From Oceanimonas baumannii (GTDB lineage Bacteria; Pseudomonadota; Gammaproteobacteria; Enterobacterales; Aeromonadaceae), in NCBI RefSeq assembly GCF_002245495.1, contig NZ_NQJF01000008.1, forward strand, positions 1 to 64,000: 64,000 nt of DNA. The letters are read 5' to 3'. Each line of letters starts with the position of its first letter. The first letter of the stretch is position 1. The notes under the pieces are model-generated. The model searched no databases and was not told where the DNA came from. It worked only from the letters and a program-made list of their open reading frames with translations. Positions 8,866-19,166 of this stretch are shown here, piece after piece. The position numbers and the translations under genes were made by a program.

Positions 8866-11235
8866 ATGAGCGGCTGTTTTCATTGCGGTGAGCCCCTGCC
8901 GGCAGGGGCCGAATTTTCTGCGTTGCTGGAAGGTGAGCCCCGCCATTTCTGCTGCCCTGGCTGCCAAGCGGTGGCGGAAACCATTATCGACTGCGGTCTG
9001 GGCAGCTATTATCAGCACAGAACCAGCACCGCCCCCAAGGCAGACGCCCTGCCCGACGAACTGCGCCGGCTACAGCACTATGATCTGGATGAGATTCAGC
9101 AGGATTTCGTGCTGGAGCGGGACCATCTGCGCGAGGTGCAGCTCTCTATCAGCGGACTCACCTGTGCCGCCTGTGCCTGGCTGATTGAGCGGCACCTGAG
9201 CCAGGAGCCGGGGGTCTCGCTGATCCAGGTGAACACTACCACAGAGCGGGCCCGGCTGCGCTGGGATCAGCGTCAGACCCGGCTCAGTACCTTGCTCGCG
9301 GCCTTTGCCCATATCGGTTATCAGGCGCGCCCGTTTTTGCCCCATCAGCAGGAACAGGACTATAACCGCGAAGTGAGATCCTACCTGCTTCGCCTGGGGG
9401 TGGCCGGCATTGCCAGCATGCAGGTTATGATGGTGGGCTTTGCGCTGTATGAAGATTTATTTCCCGATATCGATCCCGGCCTGGTGCAATTGTTCCGCTG
9501 GGTCAGCCTGTGGTTGTCGATTCCGGTCATGGGCTACTCTGCCCTGCCCTTTTACCGCAATGCCTGGCGTGGCCTGAAAAACGGCGCGCTGAACATGGAT
9601 CTGCCGGTATCACTGGCCATGCTGTTTGCCTTTATCGCGTCCATGTATGCCACCGTCACGGCAACCGGTGAGGTGTATTACGAGTGCGTGTCCATGTTTG
9701 CCTTCCTGCTGCTCACCGGCCGTTTCCTTGAGATGCGGGCCAAACGGCGGGCATCGGAAACCACCGCCAACCTCACCCACCATATACCCATGCTGGCCCG
9801 CCTTGAAACCGGTCATGACGAACAGGAAGTGGCGGCACGTACGCTGCAACCGGGTCAGATTGTCCGGGTATCACCCGGCGCGGTGATACCGGCGGACGGC
9901 GATATTCTGGAAGGCAGAACCAGCGTGGACGAGTCCATGCTGACCGGTGAGCACCTGCCGGTTTCCCGCAAGGTCGGTGATCCGGTATTTGCCGGCACCA
10001 CCAACGTGGAATCACCGTTGCGTATTCGTGTCAGCCGACGCCTGGCCGATGCCCGGGTGTCGGAAATTCTGCGCGCGCAGGATGATGCCCTGCTCGACAA
10101 GCCCAAAGTGGCCCTGCTGGCAGATCAGCTGTCCCGTTATTTTGTGGCGGCATTGCTGCTCGCCACGCTGGGAACCTACCTGGTATGGCTGCAACTGGAC
10201 GCTGACCGTGCCTTCTGGGTGATGTTGTCGGTACTGGTGGCCACCTGCCCCTGCGCTCTGTCTCTGGCTACCCCAACGGCGTTGACCGTGGCGACGTCCC
10301 GGCTGACGCAAGGCGGCGTGCTGGTGCGCCGGGCTCATGTGCTGGATACCTTGCCCAAGGCCACCCGCATCGTGTTTGATAAAACCGGCACGCTCACTCA
10401 AGGCAAGGTGGCACTGGCCAGCGTAACGCTGCTGGGTGAACTGCCGGAAAGTCAGGCTCTGACCATCGCGGCGGCGCTGGAAACCGGCTCCGAGCACCCG
10501 ATTGCCCGCGCTTTTCTGCCCTATGCCGATGGCAACAGGCCGGTACAGCAACGGCAAAACCACGTCGGCCGGGGCGTCAGTGGTATGGTCGATAATCATG
10601 AGTGGCGTCTGGGCAGTGCTGCCTGGCTTAACCCCGGCGTCACCGATGCCGGCTTGTGCGTGTATCTTGCCAACGAACAGGGGCTGCAGGCCCGTTTTGA
10701 ACTGACCGATCCACTGCGGGCAGAAGCCGCCGAACTGGTGCGCCGTTGCCATGAGCAGGGGCTCAAGACCACCATTCTGACCGGTGACGGTTCGGGCCAG
10801 GCTGATAAGGTGGCAGCAACCCTTGGCATCACCGAGCTGCGCAAAAACGTCGCCCCCGATGACAAACTGGCCTATCTGCATGAACGGGCCAACGCCGGTG
10901 ACATTTGCCTGATGGTCGGAGATGGCATTAACGATGCTCCGGTACTGGCCGGTGCCCATGCTTCCTTTGCCATGGCCGGCGGCACCGATATCGCCAAAAA
11001 CAGCGCTGATGCCATTTTGCTGGGCGACGATCTGCAACGGCTGCTGATGGCCCGCCATATTGCCGCCGCTGCCCGGCGTATTATCAAGCAAAACTTTTCC
11101 TGGGCACTGGGCTATAACCTGGTGGTACTGCCGCTGGCCGCCATGGGCCATGTGTCGCCCTGGTTTGCCATGCTGGGCATGTCGGCCAGCTCATTGATTG
11201 TCATGTCCAATTCCCTGAGGTTATCGCGCTTATGA
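8866..11235 (+). CDS. ccoI: Copper-transporting P1B-type ATPase for cbb3 maturation
   Basis: 789-aa heavy-metal P-type ATPase that exports copper for the CuB site of the oxidase. An N-terminal cysteine-rich region (CFHCGEPL, CCPGCQAV) is followed by a heavy-metal-associated domain with GLTCAACAW near residue 100. Eight membrane segments hold the CPC ion-path motif (about residue 461), the phosphorylation site DKTGT (about 505) and the hinge GDGINDAP (about 685). GGGAG lies seven bases before the start. The stop overlaps ccoS. Confidence 0.96.
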   Translation: MSGCFHCGEPLPAGAEFSALLEGEPRHFCCPGCQAVAETIIDCGLGSYYQHRTSTAPKADALPDELRRLQHYDLDEIQQDFVLERDHLREVQLSISGLTCAACAWLIERHLSQEPGVSLIQVNTTTERARLRWDQRQTRLSTLLAAFAHIGYQARPFLPHQQEQDYNREVRSYLLRLGVAGIASMQVMMVGFALYEDLFPDIDPGLVQLFRWVSLWLSIPVMGYSALPFYRNAWRGLKNGALNMDLPVSLAMLFAFIASMYATVTATGEVYYECVSMFAFLLLTGRFLEMRAKRRASETTANLTHHIPMLARLETGHDEQEVAARTLQPGQIVRVSPGAVIPADGDILEGRTSVDESMLTGEHLPVSRKVGDPVFAGTTNVESPLRIRVSRRLADARVSEILRAQDDALLDKPKVALLADQLSRYFVAALLLATLGTYLVWLQLDADRAFWVMLSVLVATCPCALSLATPTALTVATSRLTQGGVLVRRAHVLDTLPKATRIVFDKTGTLTQGKVALASVTLLGELPESQALTIAAALETGSEHPIARAFLPYADGNRPVQQRQNHVGRGVSGMVDNHEWRLGSAAWLNPGVTDAGLCVYLANEQGLQARFELTDPLRAEAAELVRRCHEQGLKTTILTGDGSGQADKVAATLGITELRKNVAPDDKLAYLHERANAGDICLMVGDGINDAPVLAGAHASFAMAGGTDIAKNSADAILLGDDLQRLLMARHIAAAARRIIKQNFSWALGYNLVVLPLAAMGHVSPWFAMLGMSASSLIVMSNSLRLSRL

Positions 11236-11435
11236 ATGGTGACACTATCTGGTATCTGATCCTGCCCATTGCCCTGATTTTGCTGGTAGTGGCCATTGCC
11301 GTGTTCTTCTGGTCGGTAAAAAGCAATCAGTTTGAAGACCTTGACCGCCACGGCAATAACATTCTGTTTGATGATGACCAGGACGCTCATCACCAGGCCC
11401 AGAGCAGGAAAGGTCATGATGACCAGTCAGCTTGA
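11232..11435 (+). CDS. ccoS: cbb3-type oxidase assembly protein CcoS
   Basis: 67 aa. One N-terminal transmembrane segment (WYLILPIALILLVVAIAVFFW) precedes the family signature FEDLDRHGNNILFDDD, with the QFEDLD motif. CcoS is needed to insert haem b and copper into CcoN. The start overlaps the ccoI stop as ATGA, and the end overlaps the next gene by 20 bases. Confidence 0.93.
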   Translation: MNGDTIWYLILPIALILLVVAIAVFFWSVKSNQFEDLDRHGNNILFDDDQDAHHQAQSRKGHDDQSA

Positions 11436-12102
11436 CCCTTTTGCCGCCGTGCTGATTGGTCTGCTCGGTGCCGGGCACTGCATTGCCATGTGTGGCGGGG
11501 TCGCGGCTGCTTTCTCGATGGCCATTCCGCCATCTCAGCGTCGCTGGCAATGGCTTTATCTGCTCAGTTATAACACCGGCCGTATCGTCAGCTATGCCGT
11601 GGCCGGTGCTCTGGTAGGCGGTGTCTTTGCCGGGCTGGCCGATATCAGCATGGGCAAACAGGGCCTGCTCTGGCTGCGCTTGCTGGCGGGTATCATGATG
11701 ATCTTGCTGGGGCTGTATCTGGCCCGCTGGTGGAGTGGCCTGCTGGCACTGGAGCGACTGGGTGGCGGCCTGTGGCGGTATCTCAAGCCTTTGGCCGGTC
11801 GCTTTGTTCCCTTTCGCAGCCCGCTGGCAGCCCTGCCTTTTGGCATGATCTGGGGCTGGCTGCCCTGTGGCCTGGTGTATTCGGCACTCACCTGGAGTGC
11901 CGTATCGGGCGGTGCCGTACAGGGAGCCACGGTCATGGCATTGTTCGGGCTGGGCACCTTACCCACCCTATTGGCACTGGGCGGACTGGCCGGCTCACTC
12001 AGGCACTGGCTGAATCACCCGCAGTTCCGTCAATTTTCCGGCATCATCTTGATTTTATACGGAATATTTACTCTATATCAGGCAATGATGCTGCTGCGCT
12101 AA
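11416..12102 (+). CDS. TauE/SafE or DsbD-transmembrane-like membrane protein
   Basis: 228-aa integral membrane protein with about six hydrophobic segments. GLLGAGHCIAMCGG near the N-terminus and WGWLPCGLVYSAL near the centre each place a cysteine in a membrane segment, the pattern of the DsbD-2/TauE-like proteins that follow ccoS in many gammaproteobacteria. A role in copper or redox handling during oxidase assembly is inferred from this position. An AGGAAAGG site precedes ATGs at 11416 and 11419; both are possible starts. Confidence 0.8.
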   Translation: MMTSQLDPFAAVLIGLLGAGHCIAMCGGVAAAFSMAIPPSQRRWQWLYLLSYNTGRIVSYAVAGALVGGVFAGLADISMGKQGLLWLRLLAGIMMILLGLYLARWWSGLLALERLGGGLWRYLKPLAGRFVPFRSPLAALPFGMIWGWLPCGLVYSALTWSAVSGGAVQGATVMALFGLGTLPTLLALGGLAGSLRHWLNHPQFRQFSGIILILYGIFTLYQAMMLLR

Positions 12103-12165
12103 ACTATTAACCGCTTTTTTTTGGTGCTATGATTGACGCAGAATAGCAAACAGGCGACGGAGCAC

Positions 12166-12909
12166 ATGGGAAATATAATCAAAGCCGGTAAACAAACCAC
12201 GGGGCGCGCCATTCACTGTCAGGACTGCAGTATCAGTCAGCTGTGTATTCCCCTGGGCCTGAATTCCGACGAGCTTGATGAGCTGGATAATATCATTGAG
12301 CGTAAAAAGCCCATTCAAAAAGGCCAGGAGTTATTCAAGGCGGGTGAGACACTGAGATCCCTCTATGCCATTCGTGCCGGCACCGTCAAGTCTTACACCA
12401 TTACCGAGCAGGGTGATGAGCAGATCACCGCCTTCCATCTTGCTGGCGATCTGGTGGGCTTTGATGCCATTAACACAGGTGCTCACCCTTCTTTTGCCCA
12501 GGCGCTGGAAACGGCCATGGTATGCGAAATTCCCTATGAAGTGCTGGATGAGTTGTCAGGAAAAATGCCACGACTTCGCCAGCAGATCATGCGTTTGATG
12601 AGCAATGAAATTAACGGTGATCAGCAAATGATTCTGCTGCTTTCCAAAAAAACGGCGGAAGAGCGGCTGGCTGCATTTCTTCACGGGCTTTCCAGCCGTT
12701 TTGCCAAGCGAGGCTTTTCTGCCAGAGAGTTTCGTTTAAGCATGACCCGGGGCGATATCGGTAACTACCTGGGATTAACCGTAGAAACCGTTAGCCGCCT
12801 GCTCGGTCGTTTTCAGAAAAATGATTTAATTACCGTGGACGGAAAATACATTCGTATTTTGGATCAAAGCGAGCTGGCTCGTCTGGCCGGTGCGCCCGAG
12901 GCTGAATAA
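12166..12909 (+). CDS. fnr: Fumarate/nitrate reduction regulator FNR
   Basis: 247-aa oxygen-sensing CRP-family activator. The four [4Fe-4S] cysteines are visible at about C18, C21 and C27 ([11 protein letters not shown]) and C120. A cyclic-nucleotide-type barrel and dimer helix follow, then the recognition helix [12 protein letters not shown] with the E-x-x-S-R contacts for TTGAT sites. The ATG at 12166 gives the normal N-terminal length; a TTG at 12133 would add eleven residues. It sits at the end of the cbb3 cluster whose promoter carries a perfect FNR box. Confidence 0.96.
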   Translation: MGNIIKAGKQTTGRAIHCQDCSISQLCIPLGLNSDELDELDNIIERKKPIQKGQELFKAGETLRSLYAIRAGTVKSYTITEQGDEQITAFHLAGDLVGFDAINTGAHPSFAQALETAMVCEIPYEVLDELSGKMPRLRQQIMRLMSNEINGDQQMILLLSKKTAEERLAAFLHGLSSRFAKRGFSAREFRLSMTRGDIGNYLGLTVETVSRLLGRFQKNDLITVDGKYIRILDQSELARLAGAPEAE

Positions 12910-12930
12910 CTGACGCCACAAGGAGGTGTT

Positions 12931-13845
12931 ATGATCAAGTACCAACATATTCTGGTGGTGGTCGACCCGGTAGCCGAAGCACAGCCGGCCTTGCACCGGG
13001 CTGTTTCTGTGGCATCTCTGCAGGAAAATGCCACCATTACCCTGTTTCTTGCCATTTATGACTTTTCTTATGAAATGACGTCCATGCTCTCCAGCAGTGA
13101 GCGTGACGAAATGCGCGAAGGAGTGCTGCAGGGGCGTGAAGAGTGGCTGAAGAGTTTGCTCGTGCCTTATGCCGACAGCAAAGTTGAGTTTCATCTGAAG
13201 GTGGTGTGGCACAGCCGTCCCTTTGAAGCCATCATCCAGCAGGTCCAGGAACATCATCATGATCTGGTGGTGAAAAGCACCCATAAACACGCCATGATCC
13301 AGTCATTTATTTTCACTCCCACCGACTGGCACTTGTTGCGTAAATGCCCCTGCCCCGTTTTGCTGGTAAAAGAGCGGGACTGGCCAATGGGCGGAACGGT
13401 TCTGGCCGCCGTCAATTGCTGCAGTGACGATGACGCTCAGGAAACACTGAACGAAAAAGTGATCAGTGAAAGTGCCGAAGTCGCACGGCTGCTCTCAGCG
13501 ACCCTGCACCTGGTTAACGCCTACCCCATTACTCCGGTAAACATGGCACTGGAGCTGCCCGATTTTGATCCCCATGCCTATAATGCGGCAGTCAAAAAAC
13601 ATCACGAGCGGGCACTTTATGAATATGCCGTGCGCTTCAGTCTGGAGTCCGAAAGCCTGCATCTGCTGGAAGGCTTGGCGGAAGAGGTGATCCCGGGCTG
13701 CGCCGACAGTATTGATGCCAGCCTGGTGATCCTTGGTTCAGTGGGCCGCACCGGCCTGTCAGCAGCCTTATTGGGCAATACCGCCGAGCATGTGATCGAC
13801 AAGCTCAGCTGTGATGTACTGGTGCTGCGCCCCGACGCCGACTGA
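12931..13845 (+). CDS. uspE: Tandem universal stress protein E
   Basis: 304-aa cytoplasmic protein with two Usp domains in tandem. The first starts with YQHILVVVDP. The second ends with VILGSVGRTGLSAALLGNTAEHV, the GxxG...GNTAE nucleotide-binding-type loop of the family. UspE is linked to stress survival, motility and adhesion in E. coli. It follows fnr by 21 bases behind an AGGAGG site, the same order as in E. coli (fnr-uspE-ttcA neighbourhood). Confidence 0.93.
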   Translation: MIKYQHILVVVDPVAEAQPALHRAVSVASLQENATITLFLAIYDFSYEMTSMLSSSERDEMREGVLQGREEWLKSLLVPYADSKVEFHLKVVWHSRPFEAIIQQVQEHHHDLVVKSTHKHAMIQSFIFTPTDWHLLRKCPCPVLLVKERDWPMGGTVLAAVNCCSDDDAQETLNEKVISESAEVARLLSATLHLVNAYPITPVNMALELPDFDPHAYNAAVKKHHERALYEYAVRFSLESESLHLLEGLAEEVIPGCADSIDASLVILGSVGRTGLSAALLGNTAEHVIDKLSCDVLVLRPDAD

Positions 13846-13914
13846 TCCGTTTCCTTTCTTGCCCTCAGGGCCGCAGTCACTATAATGGCCCCTGTTTTTT
13901 TCGCCGGGGGCATT

Positions 13915-14832
13915 ATGTCTGTTCAAACCGCCAAACAAGTCTATAACTTCAACAAGCTGCAAAAACGGCTGCGCCGCAACGTGGGCGAAGCCATCGCCGA
14001 TTTCAATATGATTGAAGACGGTGACAGGGTCATGGTGTGCCTCTCGGGCGGAAAAGACAGCTATGCCCTGCTCGATATATTACGCAATCTGCAAGCCCAC
14101 GCCCCCATTCGTTTTGACATTGTGGCGGTAAACCTGGATCAGAAACAGCCCGGTTTTCCCGAACACGTACTTCCCGCTTATCTGGACAATCTGGGTGTGG
14201 AGTACAAAATTGTTGAAGAAGATACCTATTCCATCGTTAAAGACAAAATTCCTGAAGGTAAAACTACCTGCTCGTTATGCTCGCGGCTGCGCCGTGGCAT
14301 TTTGTACCGCACCGCCACCGAGCTGGGAGCTACCAAAATTGCCCTTGGTCACCACAGAGATGACATTCTCGAGACCCTGCTGCTGAACATGTTTTACGGC
14401 GGTACCATGAAATCCATGCCGCCCAAGCTGGTCAGCGATGATGGCAAACACGTGGTGATCCGCCCGCTGGCTTATGCCAAGGAAAAAGATCTGGTGCAAT
14501 TTGCCGAAGCCCGGGAGTTTCCTATTATTCCCTGTAATCTCTGCGGCTCTCAGGAAAACCTGCAGCGCCAGGCCATCAAAGCCATGCTGCAAGACTGGGA
14601 CAAGCGTTTCCCCGGCCGCATTGAAAGCATGTTCCGTTCGGTACAGAACCTGGTGCCGTCGCATTTGATGGATCATCAGCAGTTTGACTTCAAGAGTATT
14701 AACCGTGAGTCCGGTGTTATCGATGGTGGGGATATCGGTTTTGACAAGCCCGACGTCGCCCCCCGCTTTCAGCAGGATGACGACGAGGCTCCGGAGCCGG
14801 GCGAACGCCTGCAGATAGTTGAAGTGAAATAA
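13915..14832 (+). CDS. ttcA: tRNA 2-thiocytidine(32) synthetase TtcA
   Basis: 305-aa PP-loop ATPase that thiolates C32 of certain tRNAs using an iron-sulfur cluster. The PP-loop SGGKDS is near residue 45. The cluster cysteines lie in TTCSLC (about residues 119-122) and PCNLC (about 207-210). The ATG at 13915 gives the family N-terminus; the in-frame extension to 13885 overlaps a probable promoter and is not needed. Confidence 0.95.
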   Translation: MSVQTAKQVYNFNKLQKRLRRNVGEAIADFNMIEDGDRVMVCLSGGKDSYALLDILRNLQAHAPIRFDIVAVNLDQKQPGFPEHVLPAYLDNLGVEYKIVEEDTYSIVKDKIPEGKTTCSLCSRLRRGILYRTATELGATKIALGHHRDDILETLLLNMFYGGTMKSMPPKLVSDDGKHVVIRPLAYAKEKDLVQFAEAREFPIIPCNLCGSQENLQRQAIKAMLQDWDKRFPGRIESMFRSVQNLVPSHLMDHQQFDFKSINRESGVIDGGDIGFDKPDVAPRFQQDDDEAPEPGERLQIVEVK

Positions 14833-14833
14833 T

Positions 14834-14859
14834 AAAAAGGCGCGATGCGCCTTTTTATT
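14834..14859. terminator. Bidirectional terminator between ttcA and the DUF2987-like gene
   Basis: AAAAAGGCGC-GAT-GCGCCTTTTTATTT is a hairpin with a T tract on one strand and an A tract on the other, placed between two convergent genes. Confidence 0.88.
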
Positions 14860-15458
14860 TATAACCAGGGCGTTACCCGGACAGCAGGCAGCTGCCACTG
14901 TCTGTTGCCGGTCAGTGCGGCATCATCCAGTGCCAGTTTAGGCAGGCCTTCAATGCTCTCCCCCTGTTGCAGCGGCTGCAGTTGCACACCTTTTACCTCC
15001 GGCACAAAGTAACGGCCCGGCCAGCCAGCCATTTCTTCCAGCAGGGTTTTCATTTCGTCACGAATACTGCTTAACTGAGCCGCATCGGTCGCACCGGCAG
15101 GTAAAACAGCCTGGATCTGAATGGAAATGTCACACTGTACCGGGTTGTCCACCTCAAGCTTCACCACTGCCTTGTCAGAATCCAGCTGTTTATCATAGGG
15201 CAGGATAAACTCGCCATGAGGCAACACCTCTACTTCTCCCTTTTGCTGCCCTTCCATTTCAATGATGCCCGAATGAAGGGTGCACAGACCGTTACCATCA
15301 CTGCGGCTGAGATAAAAGCCAAGGGTTGCCTGCTCGGTACCGGCATCGTCTACCGTGTCCAGGTGTTTATAGAATCCGCTATAGCCCAGCGACAGGGTAT
15401 CGGCCTGCGCCGACACCGCCAGCAGGGACAGCGCCCCTGCAATCAGAGAATATTTCAT
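14859..15458 (-). CDS. Periplasmic hypothetical protein, possibly DUF2987 family
   Basis: 199 aa with a clear signal peptide (MKYSLIAGALSLLAVSAQA, cleavage before D20), so it is exported. Two cysteines in the mature part could form a disulfide. I think of the DUF2987 family from the overall look (LGYSGFYKHLDTV at the mature N-terminus), but this is not firm. GAGG lies five bases before the start. The start overlaps the stop of the upstream membrane-protein gene as TGATG, so the two form an operon. Confidence 0.65.
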   Translation of the reverse strand: MKYSLIAGALSLLAVSAQADTLSLGYSGFYKHLDTVDDAGTEQATLGFYLSRSDGNGLCTLHSGIIEMEGQQKGEVEVLPHGEFILPYDKQLDSDKAVVKLEVDNPVQCDISIQIQAVLPAGATDAAQLSSIRDEMKTLLEEMAGWPGRYFVPEVKGVQLQPLQQGESIEGLPKLALDDAALTGNRQWQLPAVRVTPWL

Positions 15459-16219
15459 CAGGCCTCAAAATGATTTGCTGAAGGTGAAGGAGAACGGCTG
15501 GCGCTGTGTTCGTCTTTGTGATGCCCGCCCACGCCACAGGCTTCCCGGTAAATAATGCCTTTTACCGTCATGTAAAGCGGTGCCACCCAGATAAGACCGA
15601 TGCCAAAACTGAGAATGGCGGCCATAAACAGCACCACCAGCAGCAGGTGAATTACAATCAGATTCAGCCACTGACGGGCAAACAGTCTCAATGACACCAG
15701 AATGGCCTGTACCGGGCTCATCCCTTTTTCAAGGATCAACGGAAATACAAACATTAAGGCCATGCTCAGTACCAGGGTGGGCAACATGGCCACTGCCGCC
15801 GGTAAGCCCAGCGACGCCCCCAGCGGCAAAAACAGACTGGTCATAAAGCCCATTAGCAGACTGGCCACCGCCAGAGGGAGGATATAACGAAAGTAATCAA
15901 AAATCTGGCTGGGACGAATAGCACGGTCGACCGAGCGGTGAATGCCCATCATGTCCAGACCGCCACTCATGGGAGCAACAACCATGGAAATAATCAGACC
16001 CAGCAGGCTGCCGCTCCACGGCTCCTCGTCGCTGCCGGACAAGGGAAGCAGCAACTGGTTCAGTACCAGCCAGCAGCCTGCCACGCCAATGGCCGCCAGT
16101 ACCATGGTCAGCTTGGCACCATAAATCCGTTGCCAGCCTTCTTGCAGCACAGCCTTGGGATCAAGTGCAAACCCACGTTCGAGAGACTGCTGCAGACGGG
16201 TAAAATCGGGTGTGTTCAT
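15458..16219 (-). CDS. Multi-pass inner-membrane protein of unknown function
   Basis: 253 aa, with five or six hydrophobic segments after a soluble N-terminal stretch of about 50 residues (LQQSLERGFALDPKAVLQEGWQ). The C-terminus is histidine-rich and charged (GGHHKDEHS). I do not recognise a characterised family. The start at 16219 is about 25 bases downstream of a TATAAT box on the minus strand near 16250, which rules out the longer frame to 16321. It diverges from potA. Confidence 0.65.
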   Translation of the reverse strand: MNTPDFTRLQQSLERGFALDPKAVLQEGWQRIYGAKLTMVLAAIGVAGCWLVLNQLLLPLSGSDEEPWSGSLLGLIISMVVAPMSGGLDMMGIHRSVDRAIRPSQIFDYFRYILPLAVASLLMGFMTSLFLPLGASLGLPAAVAMLPTLVLSMALMFVFPLILEKGMSPVQAILVSLRLFARQWLNLIVIHLLLVVLFMAAILSFGIGLIWVAPLYMTVKGIIYREACGVGGHHKDEHSASRSPSPSANHFEA

Positions 16220-16449
16220 TGATTCGGTTTCTGATTCAGGGAATGGCGTCATTATAGCGGTATCGGCCAGTTGCCGTAACCCTATGGCAACGCATTGAAA
16301 TTTCAAAGTGAAAGCGGACATTAACGAACAACAAATCCGTTTGTTGCGGCAATTTTTATTTGCTTTGCTTCATTTGGGGCGGGACCTAGAATGCGCGATT
16401 CTTTCAGCATACCGAACGCGTGCGTTCCTATCGAGGTGCATTCAGGCAA

Positions 16450-17559
16450 ATGGCCGAACACAAGACTCCCATTGTTACCCTTGCCGGGATCAGCAAATCC
16501 TTTGGTGACAAAACCATTATTGAACAGCTGGATTTGTCCATTTATGACGGTGAGTTTCTGACCCTGCTGGGTCCTTCCGGTTGTGGCAAAACCACGGTAT
16601 TACGGCTGCTGGCCGGCCTGGAAAATCCCGATGCCGGCATCATTACGCTTGGCGGTGAAGATATTACCCGGGTGCCGGCCGAACAACGCCATGTCAACAC
16701 CGTATTTCAAAGCTATGCGCTGTTTCCCCATATGACCATCTTTGAAAATGTGGCCTTTGGCTTGCGCATGCAAAAAGTACCGGACGCCGACATAATACAG
16801 CGCGTACAGGAAGCGCTGCAAATGGTGCAGCTGGAGCCACTGGCCGGCCGCTATCCGCACCAGCTTTCCGGCGGTCAGCAGCAACGTATTGCCATTGCCC
16901 GGGCGGTGGTGAACCGGCCTCGTGTGCTGTTACTGGATGAGTCACTCAGTGCCCTCGACTACAAACTGCGGCGACAAATGCAGGTAGAGCTGAAAGCACT
17001 GCAGCGCCGTCTGGGCATCACCTTTGTGTTTGTCACCCATGATCAGGAAGAAGCCCTGTCCATGTCCGATCGCATTCTGGTCATGCAGGGCGGGCGTATT
17101 GTGCAGGATGGCAGTCCCCGGGATATTTATGAGTCTCCGGCAAATCTGTTCGTGGCCCGTTTTATCGGTGAAATCAACATTCTCGACGGTGAGCTGATCG
17201 CACCGGCGGAACAGCCCGGCCACTGGCAGGCAAACGTTGAAGGCCGCCGTTGCGTGGTACATACACAGCAGCAATTTACTGCCGGTGACAAGGTGTGTGT
17301 ATTGCTGCGCCCGGAAGATTTGCGCATGGGTGCAGCAGACAGTCAGGCTGCTCTGCAGGGTGTCAGTGGCCGGATTCTCGACCGCCAGTATAAGGGCGCA
17401 ACCCTGGAGTCCCGGGTTATCCTGCCTTCCGGGCGAGAGCTGCTGGTGTCGGAATTCTTTGATGAAGATGATCCAGATTTTGATTATGCCGTTGATCAAC
17501 CGGTGGAAATTGGCTGGGTAGACAGCTGGGAGGTGGTACTGCCTTATGAACAGCACTAA
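16450..17559 (+). CDS. potA: Spermidine/putrescine ABC transporter ATP-binding protein
   Basis: 369-aa ATPase of the PotABCD polyamine importer, close to E. coli PotA along its length. Walker [10 protein letters not shown], signature LSGGQQQR, Walker [12 protein letters not shown] and the switch histidine in FVTHDQEEA are all present. The C-terminal TOBE-type domain includes LLRPEDLR and [13 protein letters not shown]. The ATG at 16450 fits the E. coli N-terminus better than the ATG at 16420. It overlaps potB by 14 bases. Confidence 0.96.
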   Translation: MAEHKTPIVTLAGISKSFGDKTIIEQLDLSIYDGEFLTLLGPSGCGKTTVLRLLAGLENPDAGIITLGGEDITRVPAEQRHVNTVFQSYALFPHMTIFENVAFGLRMQKVPDADIIQRVQEALQMVQLEPLAGRYPHQLSGGQQQRIAIARAVVNRPRVLLLDESLSALDYKLRRQMQVELKALQRRLGITFVFVTHDQEEALSMSDRILVMQGGRIVQDGSPRDIYESPANLFVARFIGEINILDGELIAPAEQPGHWQANVEGRRCVVHTQQQFTAGDKVCVLLRPEDLRMGAADSQAALQGVSGRILDRQYKGATLESRVILPSGRELLVSEFFDEDDPDFDYAVDQPVEIGWVDSWEVVLPYEQH

Positions 17560-18412
17560 TCGCTTCCGTAATGTGACGGTAGGCCTGATCGTGGGCTGGT
17601 TGCTGCTGTTTGTATTTTTGCCCAACCTGATGATCATCACGACCAGCTTTCTTACCCGGGATCACGGCAGCCTGATCAGCCTTGTGTTCACCATGGAAAA
17701 TTACAGCAGGCTGTTTGATCCCATGTATTTCAGTGTGTTGTGGCATTCACTGGTGATGGCCGGCACCGCCACCCTGCTCTGTTTACTGGTGGGCTACCCC
17801 TTTGCTTATATCGTGGCCGGCATGCCGGCACGCTGGCGGCCCATTTTGCTGTTTCTGATCATAGTGCCATTCTGGACCAACTCACTGATCCGCACCTACG
17901 CACTGAAGGCCGTGCTGGGTACCAAGGGGTTGCTGAACCAAAGCCTGCTGTCGCTGGGTATTATTGAGCAGCCATTGCGTATCATGTTTACCGAAACTGC
18001 GGTGGTTATCGGCATGGTCTATATTCTGTTGCCCTTTATGATACTGCCGCTGTATGCCGCCATCGAAAAGCTTGATGGTCGCCTGCTAGAAGCCGCACGG
18101 GATCTGGGCGCCGGTGCCCTGCCCCGTTTTTTACGTGTGGTATTACCGCTGACCATGCCCGGCATAGTGGCCGGTTGCCTGCTGGTATTTCTGCCGGCAC
18201 TGGGCATGTTTTATATTTCGGACCTGCTCGGAGGCGCAAAGAACCTGCTGGTCGGCAATATTATCAAGTCGCAGTTTCTTACCATTCGGGACTGGCCTTT
18301 TGGTGCCGCCACCAGTGTCTCGCTGACGCTGATAATGGCGCTGTTGATCCTGGTCTATTACCACACCGGCAAGTTACTTAACCGGCGGAAGGTGAATGAT
18401 GAAATGGCTTAA
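17546..18412 (+). CDS. potB: Spermidine/putrescine ABC transporter permease PotB
   Basis: 288-aa inner-membrane permease with six hydrophobic segments. The cytoplasmic EAA loop reads [22 protein letters not shown], which couples to PotA. It forms the channel with PotC. Overlaps of 14 bases with potA and 17 with potC show a tightly coupled operon. Confidence 0.95.
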   Translation: MNSTNRFRNVTVGLIVGWLLLFVFLPNLMIITTSFLTRDHGSLISLVFTMENYSRLFDPMYFSVLWHSLVMAGTATLLCLLVGYPFAYIVAGMPARWRPILLFLIIVPFWTNSLIRTYALKAVLGTKGLLNQSLLSLGIIEQPLRIMFTETAVVIGMVYILLPFMILPLYAAIEKLDGRLLEAARDLGAGALPRFLRVVLPLTMPGIVAGCLLVFLPALGMFYISDLLGGAKNLLVGNIIKSQFLTIRDWPFGAATSVSLTLIMALLILVYYHTGKLLNRRKVNDEMA

Positions 18413-19166
18413 AGCAAGCTGGCTGCTGCTGGTGTTTGCCTGGCTGTATATTCCTATTGTGGTGCTGGTGATGAACTCCTTTAACAGCAATCGCTTTGGT
18501 ATTCGCTGGGACGGCTTCAGTCTTGGCTGGTACGAACGGCTGGCCAATAACTCCGCGCTGATGGAAGCCGCCAGGCATTCGGTACTGATTGCCCTGCTGG
18601 CCGCCACCCTGGCCACGCTTATCGGCACGCTGGTTGCGGTGGCGCTGTACCGTTATCGCTTTCATGGCAAACGCTTCGTCGGGGGTATGCTGTTTGTCGT
18701 GATGATGTCGCCGGATATCGTGATGGCCATTTCATTGCTGGCGCTGTTTGTGATCCTTGGGGTATCCCTGGGCTTCTGGTCATTACTGCTGGCCCACATT
18801 ACTTTCTGCCTGCCGTTTGTGGTGGTCACCGTCTATTCAAGGCTTAAGGGCTTTGATCTGCGCATGCTTGAGGCAGCCCGGGATCTGGGGGCCGGTGAAG
18901 GGGTGATTTTCCGGCGCATTCTGTTTCCGCTGGCATTGCCGGCCATTGCCGCCGGCTGGCTGCTGAGTTTCACCCTGTCACTGGATGATGTGATTGTCAG
19001 CTCCTTTGTTACCGGTCCGGGATATGAAGTGCTGCCGTTACGTATTTACTCCATGGTGAAAGTGGGTATTTCTCCAGAAGTGAATGCGCTGGCTACCCTG
19101 ATGCTGGCGGTTTCTCTGGTTCTGGTAATGATCTCTCAATGGTTGTTAAGGAAAAAACACGGATGA
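18396..19166 (+). CDS. potC: Spermidine/putrescine ABC transporter permease PotC
   Basis: 256-aa second permease of the polyamine importer, with six hydrophobic segments and the EAA loop [28 protein letters not shown] precedes the start by seven bases inside the end of potB. The stop overlaps the potD start as ATGA. Confidence 0.95.
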   Translation: MMKWLKASWLLLVFAWLYIPIVVLVMNSFNSNRFGIRWDGFSLGWYERLANNSALMEAARHSVLIALLAATLATLIGTLVAVALYRYRFHGKRFVGGMLFVVMMSPDIVMAISLLALFVILGVSLGFWSLLLAHITFCLPFVVVTVYSRLKGFDLRMLEAARDLGAGEGVIFRRILFPLALPAIAAGWLLSFTLSLDDVIVSSFVTGPGYEVLPLRIYSMVKVGISPEVNALATLMLAVSLVLVMISQWLLRKKHG